5,086 bases of DNA from a bacterium. Its GTDB lineage: Bacteria > Patescibacteriota > JAUYIX01. The first letter of the stretch is position 1. Every line of letters starts with the position of its first letter. Shown here piece after piece: positions 1-5,086 of the stretch. A program made the position numbers and the translations under genes. The DNA lies in contig JAUYIX010000077.1 of NCBI GenBank assembly GCA_030688115.1, forward strand, positions 1 through 5,086. Direction: 5' to 3'. The notes beneath the pieces are model-generated. The model was not told the DNA's origin and searched no databases. It worked only from the letters and a program-made list of their open reading frames with translations.

Positions 1-1
1 T

Positions 2-1051
2 TTTGATACCGTCCCAAAAAAACTGATCGTTGCGTTGGTCGTCGGATTAATCGCCGGTTATGCGCTATTGCCGGTTTGGGTAGGGATTTGGTTGCTGATC
101 CGCTGGCGTAAAAGTGGGCGCGATCCCAAGGGGAGTGGCACGATTATCGCTCAATACGAGCCACCCGACGAGCTGACTCCGGGAGCGCTGGGTACACTTA
201 TTGATGAGAGAGCCGATCTTAAAGATTTGAGCGCAACGATAGTTGATCTGGCTGTGCGCGGATATCTTGTCATCGAGGAGGTTGGTAAATCGCGGATTAA
301 AAAAGGCTATCGCTTTATCCTCAAAAAGCCTGATTTTGAATCTGATACAAAGTTGCTACCGTTTGAAAAACTTTTGCTCGAGCACATCTTTAATACTAAG
401 ACGAGCGTACTGCTGAGCGAGCTACGTAACCGGTTCTACCGATACGTTAAGCCGATCCAGGACAAAATGTACGAGGAGATAATGCGGCACGAGTATTTTG
501 ATGAGAACCCGGAGTCGCGTAGGGCCAAGTACCGCGGATGGTCAGGCATCCTTATCGGGCTTGGTTTTTTTGGCTTTTTCTTTTATGGATTTGGTATTCC
601 CGTCTTTTTGACCGGTCTTGTGGTCGGTATGTTTGGACGCGCCGCTCCGCGCCGTACCCAAAAGGGCGTTGGGGCTAGCGAGCACGCTCAGGGCTTTAAG
701 CTCTATCTGTACACGGCCGAAAGATTTGTGGTTCGCAAAATGACCGCCGAGACCTTTGAACGTTTTTTGCCCTACGCCATGGTCTTTGATGTTGAAAAAC
801 AGTGGGCCTCAAAATTTAAGGATATTTATCAGGGACAGGACCCGAGCTGGTACCATGGCTCAACTCCGGGTCAAACCTTTAACGCCTATGCCTTAACGAG
901 CGCCATGAGGAGCTTGTCTACCGCAACTACCGGAACGCTGGCCAGCCGGCCGAGCTCAAGTGGCTCGGGCGGCTACTCCTCCGGCAGCTCCGGTTTTTCT
1001 GGTGGTTCTTCCGGCGGAGGGGGAGGCGGAGGAGGCTCAAGCGCGGGATAA
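2..1051 (+). CDS. DUF2207 (YciQ-like) membrane protein, C-terminal part, 5' end outside window
   Basis: The reading frame is open from base 2, so the gene starts upstream and about 349 residues are visible; the in-frame TTG at 35 is inside a membrane segment and is not a credible start. Visible parts in order: a transmembrane helix (about the first 35 residues), followed by RWRKSGRDP; a cytosolic domain containing YEPPDELTPGALGTLIDE and DLAVRGYLVIEE, typical of DUF2207; a second hydrophobic segment encoded near 540-635, rich in Phe and Gly; a conserved block with RRTQKGVG, GFKLYLYTAE and FLPYAMVFDVEKQW; and a Ser/Gly-rich tail ending in a run of eight Gly plus SSAG. The family is membrane-bound and has no established biochemical function. 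The missing N-terminus should hold the signal peptide and the extracytoplasmic DUF2207 domain. It is followed after 26 bases by the FecR-domain gene. The family call is firm; the role is unknown. Confidence 0.88.
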   Translation, partial: FDTVPKKLIVALVVGLIAGYALLPVWVGIWLLIRWRKSGRDPKGSGTIIAQYEPPDELTPGALGTLIDERADLKDLSATIVDLAVRGYLVIEEVGKSRIKKGYRFILKKPDFESDTKLLPFEKLLLEHIFNTKTSVLLSELRNRFYRYVKPIQDKMYEEIMRHEYFDENPESRRAKYRGWSGILIGLGFFGFFFYGFGIPVFLTGLVVGMFGRAAPRRTQKGVGASEHAQGFKLYLYTAERFVVRKMTAETFERFLPYAMVFDVEKQWASKFKDIYQGQDPSWYHGSTPGQTFNAYALTSAMRSLSTATTGTLASRPSSSGSGGYSSGSSGFSGGSSGGGGGGGGSSAG

Positions 1052-1061
1052 ATCACTAATT

Positions 1062-1070
1062 TGATACACT
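1062..1070 (+). promoter_or_regulatory. Putative extended -10 promoter element for the FecR-domain gene
   Basis: The gap contains TGATACACT: a TG one base ahead of the hexamer TACACT (1065-1070), which matches TATAAT at 4 of 6 positions. The hexamer ends 7 bases before the ATG at 1078, so transcription would begin at or next to the start codon and give a leaderless mRNA. No -35-like hexamer is found at the usual distance and no Shine-Dalgarno sequence precedes the ATG. This is inferred from motif and spacing only; the gene could also be co-transcribed from upstream. Confidence 0.4.
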
Positions 1071-1077
1071 AACATCC

Positions 1078-2664
1078 ATGATGGACCAAAAATATCGAGT
1101 CAGAGTTAATCGAGACGCGCTGGTACGCGGAGATAAAAATGTCGATCGAAAAAAACGCTGGATCTTGTGGGGATCGATCGCCGGGGCACTGCTCCTGATT
1201 GTGATAATCGTCTTGGTCACATTGGGCGGGCGTGATCCAAAAACCGAGGAGCCTGGTGCCGTCCAGCTAACTCTGGTAATCGAGCGTGGAGATGTTCAAG
1301 CTAAGCAACCCGATGACCAAAGTTTTAGAGATGCGGCGGATGGGATGACCCTGGAGCCGGGTAGCGAGATCAGGACCGATAGTGAGGCCTTGGCTAGTCT
1401 TGAGCTGTCAAGCGGTAGCGTTATGCGTCTCAACGAGGATAGTCGTTTGGCGTTGACTCAAGCCAGCGAGCAAGAGTTTACGGCAGAACTAACCGAGGGC
1501 GAGGTCTGGGTCCTGGTTGCCGGTGACACAAAGCCGCACACTAGCGTTACAACCGAGGAGCTCACGGTTGAGGCCCAGAGCACAACCTTTGACCTCGAGC
1601 GCGCAGGTGATGAGTCGACCGTGCGAGCGGTCGAGGACACGAGTGTGGTAACCGGGCATGAGGAGCAAGATGGGACGGTCGCGGAGCTTGGCAAATTATT
1701 TTTAAAAGAGGACGAACAAACGGCCATCCGCTCAGGCCGCGTCCCGGAGTCCGACGACGAATTTGATACCGAAGATATTCCTTCCGATATTATGGAGTCG
1801 TTTTGGTTCCGCTGGAACCTCGAAAAAGACCAGGAACATTTGGCCGCGCTAGCCGGTCGCTCGGATACGGAGGGCCCGGCATTGACGATCAGTTCTCCCA
1901 AAAATGGAGACGAGACGGATGAGGAGACGATTGACGTTAACGGTACAACTGATTTATCGGCCTCGGTTACGGTCAATGGAGAGGATGTCAAAAATGATTT
2001 GGGAGAGTTTAGCGCCGAGGTCGACCTAAAAGAGGGGGAGAACACCATCACCGTTATCGCCACTGATCCGGCCGGCAATGAGACAGAAACAAAATTGACC
2101 GTGCTACGTAGTGCTGCCGGACCGGATGCACCGAGTGTGTCCTTAAGTACGGTCGACGCCGGAGTGGTCTATGTATCATGGGGCAAAAGCGATATAGAAG
2201 ACTTTGGCTCGTACATTGTTAAACGTGATGAGGAGGTTCTAGACAGAATTACTGATCAAGATGATACGGAGTTTACGGATAGTGCAGTCGCGGCCGGAGA
2301 GACCTACACATATAACGTGTGCGTGGTTGATCAAGATGGCAAAGAGGCCTGCTCCCAAGATGAGAGTGCGACGGTAAAGGGTAGTCCTAACAATGGTCCC
2401 TCGGTGAGCATTACAAGTCCGGCCGACGGTACCAGCTTTGGTGGCGGTAGTCCGGTTAGTTTTGGAGCGAGCGGTACTGATCCAGACGGAGATTCACTAA
2501 CGTATACCTGGGATTTTGGCGACGGTGTCTCAACGACTGGGCAGAACCCGACGCACACCTATTCGGTTACGTCGGAGAGTGTCACGTTTACGGTGCGGGT
2601 GACGGTCTCTGATCGAGCCGGTGCCTCAGCGTCGTCTGAGATTCTGATTACGATTACACCCTAA
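1078..2664 (+). CDS. Membrane-anchored FecR-domain protein with Ig-like, fibronectin III and PKD domains
   Basis: A 528-residue protein. Residues 1-27 are basic and cytosolic (RKKR before the membrane), and 28-49 form one transmembrane helix, so the rest should lie outside the membrane. Residues about 62-192 match the FecR-type domain: GMTLEPGSEIRT, LELSSGSVMRLNEDSRLAL, LTEGEVWVLV and the V-E-A-Q-S-T-T-F block. Residues 195-262 are an acidic linker with a Trp/Phe-rich patch (FWFRWNLEKDQ). Residues 268-344 look like a bacterial Ig-like or glucodextranase-B-like domain (SSPKNGDET, GENTITVIATDPAGNET). Residues 349-434 resemble fibronectin III (VYVSWGKSDIEDFGSYIVKRD) with two cysteines, 415 and 425. 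Residues 438-528 are a PKD domain with WDFGDG at 478-483. There is no TonB/sigma-factor context, so a FecR signalling role is not implied; a surface scaffold or adhesion role is inference. The start may be either of two adjacent ATGs (1078 or 1081). Its stop overlaps the next gene. Confidence 0.88.
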   Translation: MMDQKYRVRVNRDALVRGDKNVDRKKRWILWGSIAGALLLIVIIVLVTLGGRDPKTEEPGAVQLTLVIERGDVQAKQPDDQSFRDAADGMTLEPGSEIRTDSEALASLELSSGSVMRLNEDSRLALTQASEQEFTAELTEGEVWVLVAGDTKPHTSVTTEELTVEAQSTTFDLERAGDESTVRAVEDTSVVTGHEEQDGTVAELGKLFLKEDEQTAIRSGRVPESDDEFDTEDIPSDIMESFWFRWNLEKDQEHLAALAGRSDTEGPALTISSPKNGDETDEETIDVNGTTDLSASVTVNGEDVKNDLGEFSAEVDLKEGENTITVIATDPAGNETETKLTVLRSAAGPDAPSVSLSTVDAGVVYVSWGKSDIEDFGSYIVKRDEEVLDRITDQDDTEFTDSAVAAGETYTYNVCVVDQDGKEACSQDESATVKGSPNNGPSVSITSPADGTSFGGGSPVSFGASGTDPDGDSLTYTWDFGDGVSTTGQNPTHTYSVTSESVTFTVRVTVSDRAGASASSEILITITP

Positions 2665-3011
2665 TGACCGGTGCTAACAAAAAATCAGCTCAAGATGCGA
2701 CGGCGTCTCCCCTCGAACACAACAAACGTTTTTTGTTAGCCTTTTTTATCAGCATGGCTGCAATGGTTATCGCGGCCATAACCTACGTCATTGTGGGGGA
2801 GCGCTTTGTCTTTGACTGGAAAACCGAGTCGCTGATCGTAGCGCTTGTCTTGGTAGGGGTAGTTGTTGGTTTATGGCTGCTCCAAAAAGGAGAAAAGCAC
2901 ACCGGATACGGTGTGCTTTTCGGGTCTTTGTTTGGCCTGGTGCTCGGTGCGGTTGCTGTTGTCTTGCTCTCGCTTTTTTTGATTGCGCGACCGGTGACCG
3001 GTATCGCTTAG
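2664..3011 (+). CDS. Small three-helix membrane protein of unknown family
   Basis: A 115-residue protein I do not recognise. A polar N-terminus of about 20 residues is followed by three predicted membrane helices at about 22-44, 56-74 and 84-107, with short loops (GERFVFDWKTE and QKGEKHTGYG). The ATG at 2664 overlaps the upstream TAA as TAATG and has no Shine-Dalgarno sequence, so translation probably depends on coupling to the FecR-domain gene. That places it in the same envelope operon and hints at a shared function. Codons for residues 77-86 lie inside a strong inverted repeat (2892-2921). The gene ends in TAG and overlaps the end of the minus-strand lipoprotein gene by 4 bases. Evidence that it is a real gene is the regular three-helix pattern, the tight coupling and the absence of a competing frame. 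Confidence 0.75.
   Translation: MTGANKKSAQDATASPLEHNKRFLLAFFISMAAMVIAAITYVIVGERFVFDWKTESLIVALVLVGVVVGLWLLQKGEKHTGYGVLFGSLFGLVLGAVAVVLLSLFLIARPVTGIA
2892..2921 (-). terminator. Terminator-like hairpin inside the small membrane protein gene, probably serving the minus-strand lipoprotein gene
   Basis: GAAAAGCACACCG (2892-2904) and CGGTGTGCTTTTC (2909-2921) form a perfect 13-bp inverted repeat around the loop GATA. A GC-rich core flanked by A on one side and T on the other is the shape of an intrinsic, potentially two-way terminator. Read on the minus strand the stem leads into TTTTCTCCTTTTT, a good U-tract, about 90 bases beyond the lipoprotein stop. Read on the plus strand it has only four T before CGGG, so it would be a weaker stop for the envelope operon, and it falls before that operon's last codons. 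Termination activity is inferred; the inverted repeat is seen directly. Confidence 0.6.
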
Positions 3012-3577
3012 CGGTACTCGGCGCCGATTGTAACCGATAGTTGACCCGGGTCAGAGGAGTCGGCTGCGATCAATATACTGGCCGTATTCTCCGCTTTGGT
3101 TGCACTAAAGCCCGCGCTTATCGTCCCCGAATAGCTAGCGTTGTAGTCACCCTCTACGGACCAACCGGCAGCTGTAAATTGACTCTTTAAAGAGCTCAGC
3201 ATGGCGTCGGCTGACTCACTTGAGCTAAATACTGCGGAAAAAGTTGTCGCGCCATCCTCCTCAGTGGTTGATCCAGAAAAGGCAATATCAGCCTCAGGTG
3301 TCGGTAAATCGGATGGCCAGTTGTCAGGCAGTCCTTGTCCAATAGTAGCGGTTGTTGAGCCGTCTTCTCCGGAAAAACTGATCCCGTTTTCACCTATATT
3401 AATCGATCCTGAGCCCTCGTCACTAGAAATATCAATTGAGGCCTGCTCTTGTGCCGGAGCTATCGGGGGTGTTTTCCCTAGCGTGCAGCCCGCTAAACTC
3501 AAAAAGGAGACCGAAAAAATGCCCAATACGGCGATACGGCCGGTATGGCGAGCAAGGGTGGTTACCGAGTGGTTCAT
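3008..3577 (-). CDS. Putative secreted lipoprotein of unknown function
   Basis: A 189-residue lipoprotein starting at the ATG complementary to 3575-3577. This start gives a normal signal peptide: a basic N-region (R10, R14), a hydrophobic stretch at 16-30 and a lipobox LAGC with the lipidated Cys at 31. An in-frame ATG 45 bases upstream (at 3622) would add an aromatic, uncharged leader and is less likely. After the Cys come a Pro/Ala linker and an acidic, Ser/Gly-rich beta-strand stretch (ISSDEGSGS, GISFSGEDGS). Then follows a segment with LPDNWPSDLPTPEA and, further on, SADAMLSSLKSQFTAAGWSVE. That pattern recurs in small bacterial lipoproteins whose function I cannot name. It should be anchored on the outer face of the cytoplasmic membrane. 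It converges on the envelope operon (stops overlap) and diverges from hrcA. No Shine-Dalgarno sequence is seen. Confidence 0.8.
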   Translation of the reverse strand: MNHSVTTLARHTGRIAVLGIFSVSFLSLAGCTLGKTPPIAPAQEQASIDISSDEGSGSINIGENGISFSGEDGSTTATIGQGLPDNWPSDLPTPEADIAFSGSTTEEDGATTFSAVFSSSESADAMLSSLKSQFTAAGWSVEGDYNASYSGTISAGFSATKAENTASILIAADSSDPGQLSVTIGAEYR

Positions 3578-3582
3578 AAATA

Positions 3583-3588
3583 AGTATA
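3583..3588 (-). promoter_or_regulatory. Putative -10 element for the lipoprotein gene
   Basis: On the minus strand TATACT (5 of 6 to TATAAT) lies 5 bases before the lipoprotein ATG, within an AT-rich stretch. Transcription starting about 6-7 bases downstream would begin at the start codon, giving a leaderless transcript. No clear -35 hexamer is present at 16-18 bases upstream. The motif and distance agree with the element before the FecR-domain gene, which raises confidence modestly. Confidence 0.45.
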
Positions 3589-3623
3589 TGTAAAAATAAT
3601 TAACTGGGTTATAGGGTAGCATC

Positions 3624-3653
3624 TTGACATACTGGGGACCAGTTGATTAGACT
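3624..3653 (+). promoter_or_regulatory. Putative sigma-70-type promoter of the hrcA-grpE-dnaK operon
   Basis: A perfect -35 hexamer TTGACA (3624-3629) is followed after 18 bases by TAGACT (3648-3653; 4 of 6 to TATAAT). The last base of the -10 is the first base of the CIRCE repeat, so HrcA bound there would block polymerase. Transcription would start near 3660. A second, overlapping possibility is TTGATT (3643-3648), 17 bases, TATGTT (3666-3671), which would put the -10 in the CIRCE spacer and the start about 5 bases before the ATG. The first has the better -35 match. The sequence alone does not decide between them. Confidence 0.65.
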
Positions 3654-3683
3654 GCTAGCACTCACTATGTTAGAGTGCTAGCA
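3653..3683 (+). promoter_or_regulatory. CIRCE operator (HrcA binding site)
   Basis: TGCTAGCACTC, nine bases (ACTATGTTA), then GAGTGCTAGCA: an 11-bp perfect inverted repeat. The consensus CIRCE is TTAGCACTC-N9-GAGTGCTAA; each arm here matches at 8 of 9 positions, and the two differences (first T to C, last A to G) are compensating, so symmetry is kept. The nine-base spacer is canonical. It sits between the -10 element and the hrcA ATG, ending on the base immediately before the start codon. It is the expected autoregulatory site for the HrcA encoded next door. Confidence 0.95.
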
Positions 3684-4502
3684 ATGAAGATATCAGAACG
3701 CCAAGCCGTAATATTAAAGGCCGTGATCAGCGAGCATATCCGCTCTGCTGAGCCGGTTGGCTCCAAAGACCTGGTAGCGCAGTACGATTTTGGCGTCTCT
3801 CCGGCCACGGTGAGGGCCGAGATGAGCACGCTGGAGCAGGCCGGCATGCTTAAACATCCGCACACATCCGCCGGGCGGGTTCCTACTGATTTGGGCTATC
3901 GCACCTACGTAGAGAGTCTGGCTCAGGGCGGTATGCCGATTAAACGACATCGAGCAGAGATGCAGCGGCGGTTGGTCCGCATGAAGCATCATTACGAGGC
4001 TATGGCGCGTGAGACCGCTCGTCTTTTGGCGGAGATGACCGAGCAAGTGGCGATTAGTGCGGTAGATGAGGATGGTGAGGAGACGCAATCGGAGCGCTCC
4101 GGCTTGTCGCATTTGATAAATTTGCCAGAGCTTAAGGACGAACATCTTGCTAAGGCGGTCGCGCGCATTTTTGATAATCCTGAGTCGGTATTGAGCTCGA
4201 TCAACAAAAACAGCAAAGAGAAGTTTACCGAGGTAACCACTGAGGGCGGTGCTCCGGTCAAAGTATTTATTGGTCACGACACAGAGCAAGGTCGGGTGCC
4301 TCTCTCGGTACTGGTCTCAACCTTTGAAGTCGATGGACGTCACGGACATCTGGTTGTGCTTGGTCCGCAGCGCATGGCCTATGACCGAAATGTCGCGCTG
4401 CTCTCCTACATGAGTCGCTTACTCTCAAAAAATCATTGGGCGGTTGCGGTAGTGATGGTGCTACCTGGCGTTCTACTTATTCGGGGGCTGGTAGGAGCAT
4501 GA
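3684..4502 (+). CDS. hrcA: Heat-inducible transcription repressor HrcA
   Basis: HrcA binds CIRCE as a dimer and represses chaperone genes; in well-studied bacteria GroEL keeps it active. As annotated it has 272 residues. The winged-helix DNA-binding domain (about 1-75) is clear: SEPVGSKDL-like SAEPVGSKDL at 21-30, SPATVRAEMSTLEQAGML at 39-56, and HTSAGRVPTDLGYRTYV. The GAF-like core shows LSHLINLPEL, VKVFIGHD and LVVLGPQRMAYDRNVALLSYMSRLL. Many family members are near 340 residues; here the region between the coiled part and the core (about 122-140) is very short, so the inserted domain appears missing. The ATG at 3684 is chosen because the GTG at 3675 lies inside CIRCE and adds only three residues. 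The end is odd: from N250 on, a hydrophobic tail replaces the usual C-terminus, just after an A6 run. Its TGA overlaps the grpE ATG (ATGA). Confidence 0.93.
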   Translation: MKISERQAVILKAVISEHIRSAEPVGSKDLVAQYDFGVSPATVRAEMSTLEQAGMLKHPHTSAGRVPTDLGYRTYVESLAQGGMPIKRHRAEMQRRLVRMKHHYEAMARETARLLAEMTEQVAISAVDEDGEETQSERSGLSHLINLPELKDEHLAKAVARIFDNPESVLSSINKNSKEKFTEVTTEGGAPVKVFIGHDTEQGRVPLSVLVSTFEVDGRHGHLVVLGPQRMAYDRNVALLSYMSRLLSKNHWAVAVVMVLPGVLLIRGLVGA

Positions 4503-5032
4503 GTCGGGTTAGAGCACATGATAAGTCGGCCAAGCGGTCGACGGCTAATAAAAATGTCGAGATGTCCGCTCATAGCACTGAGCTGGCAAAAGTTCAGGCT
4601 CAGGCACAAGAGTATCTGGCGGGCTGGCAGCGTGCTCAGGCCGATTACAAAAATCTACAAGTGCGGACACAAGAGCAGCGCGCTCAGGTTTTGGCAGTCA
4701 CGACCCGAGAGATCGTGCAGACACTTCTGCCAACGTTGGATCTACTCGATCAAGTGCTCTCGCACAAGGAGGCGGCTGCAAAAGATATTCTCACCGGAAC
4801 GGGCATGGTCGCACAGCAAATGCTGGAGGCATTAAACGGTCTGGGAGTTGTCGAGATTACAGCCCTCGGCCAACCCTTTGATCCCGCGCTACACGAGGCT
4901 GTCGCCAGTGTGCCCGGTAAAAAAGATACCTGCGTCGCCGAGCATGCGCGAGGGTATAAGCTCGGAGACTCCGTGCTTAGACCTTCACGCGTGAGCGTCG
5001 GAAACGGTGTTCAAAAGGAGTCTAAACAATAA
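4499..5032 (+). CDS. grpE: Nucleotide exchange factor GrpE
   Basis: GrpE releases ADP from DnaK and so resets the Hsp70 cycle in the cytosol. The protein has 177 residues, near the usual size. Residues 1-25 are a variable polar N-terminus; about 27-70 form the long coiled-coil helix (EYLAGWQRAQADYKNLQVR); 71-118 are the helical bundle (LLPTLDLLDQVL, GTGMVAQQMLEALNGLGV); 119-171 are the beta-wing that contacts DnaK, with GQPFDPALHEAVASVP and ARGYKLGDSVLRPSRVSVG matching the family signature. The ATG at 4499 overlaps the hrcA stop as ATGA, suggesting coupled translation. A GGAG lies only one base before the ATG, too close to act as a normal ribosome site. A longer in-frame start (TTG 4436) would add a non-GrpE stretch inside hrcA and is rejected; ATG 4562 is a shorter alternative. 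Confidence 0.95.
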   Translation: MSRVRAHDKSAKRSTANKNVEMSAHSTELAKVQAQAQEYLAGWQRAQADYKNLQVRTQEQRAQVLAVTTREIVQTLLPTLDLLDQVLSHKEAAAKDILTGTGMVAQQMLEALNGLGVVEITALGQPFDPALHEAVASVPGKKDTCVAEHARGYKLGDSVLRPSRVSVGNGVQKESKQ

Positions 5033-5062
5033 TTTATTCGTACTAACTATTTATTTACCCCT

Positions 5063-5086
5063 ATGCCAAAAATTTTAGGAATTGAT
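5063..5086 (+). CDS. dnaK: Chaperone DnaK (Hsp70), first eight codons only
   Basis: The last 24 bases read MPKILGID, the usual N-terminus of DnaK, where it leads into the phosphate-binding loop of the ATPase domain. The gene runs off the window. It starts 30 bases after grpE in the same direction, the standard hrcA-grpE-dnaK order. The 30-base gap is AT-rich, has no Shine-Dalgarno sequence and no terminator. Only eight residues are visible, so identity rests on this motif plus context. Confidence 0.88.

Noticed and set aside
35..37. TTG as the start of the first gene
   Set aside because: The frame stays open to the window edge and the TTG lies within a membrane helix; DUF2207 proteins have a large N-terminal part, so the gene is truncated by the window.
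955..1048. Gly/Ser-codon-rich repeat
   Set aside because: It encodes the low-complexity C-terminal tail usual for DUF2207 proteins and is not a separate DNA repeat.
1458..2078. Minus-strand open frame of 206 codons inside the FecR-domain gene
   Set aside because: Ser-rich shadow translation opposite a confident multi-domain gene.
3018..3027. Perfect 10-bp palindrome TCGGCGCCGA
   Set aside because: It lies in the lipoprotein coding sequence, has no T-tract and is short enough to arise by chance.
3201..3593. Plus-strand open frame of 130 codons opposite the lipoprotein gene
   Set aside because: It is antisense to a protein with a clear signal peptide and lipobox, and its translation has no domain-like pattern.
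3675..3677. GTG start for hrcA
   Set aside because: It lies inside the right arm of CIRCE and adds only three residues before the normal MKISERQ start.
3714..4289. Minus-strand open frame of 191 codons inside hrcA
   Set aside because: It is opposite strongly conserved HrcA motifs and shows no recognisable feature of its own.
4436..4498. Longer GrpE beginning at TTG 4436
   Set aside because: The added Gly/Ser-rich residues do not resemble GrpE and overlap hrcA; the ATG at 4499 is coupled by ATGA.
4500..4502. TGA read as an amino acid (alternative code, as in some CPR lineages)
   Set aside because: No confident gene here contains an in-frame TGA, and the TGA ending hrcA overlaps the grpE start in a normal coupling pattern.

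Overview
This window reads as a compact bacterial chromosome segment of about 50% GC. It most resembles a Patescibacteria/CPR genome, perhaps Candidatus Saccharibacteria. The grounds are a short HrcA, a DUF2207 membrane protein, a FecR/Ig-like/PKD surface protein, a small acidic lipoprotein, overlapping gene ends and almost no intergenic DNA. The assignment comes from recognising gene families, not from a search, and I hold it at about 0.6. The standard code with TAA, TAG and TGA stops fits all genes seen.

Left half (2-3011, + strand): three envelope genes lie head to tail. First is the C-terminal part of a DUF2207 (YciQ-like) membrane protein, cut by the window edge. Second is a single-pass membrane protein with a FecR-like domain and three extracytoplasmic beta-sandwich domains (Ig-like, fibronectin III, PKD). 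Third is a 115-residue protein with three predicted membrane segments, whose ATG overlaps the preceding stop. A 13-bp perfect inverted repeat resembling a terminator lies inside this third gene.

Middle (3008-3683): a minus-strand lipoprotein gene converges on the envelope genes, with a 4-bp overlap at the stop codons. It diverges from the heat-shock operon across a 106-bp intergenic region. That region carries the hrcA promoter and a CIRCE operator.

Right half (3684-5086, + strand): hrcA, grpE and the first eight codons of dnaK form a class I heat-shock operon. HrcA should repress the operon through the CIRCE element, which ends on the base just before the hrcA ATG. GrpE is the nucleotide-exchange factor for DnaK. 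HrcA is short, and its last residues form an unexpected hydrophobic tail that begins at an A6 run. This is either a real tail or a one-base frameshift.

No start in the window has a well-placed Shine-Dalgarno sequence. Two genes have a -10-like hexamer 5-7 bases before the ATG, which suggests leaderless mRNAs. I see no tRNA, rRNA, CRISPR array or mobile element. No gene-free stretch exceeds about 106 bases.
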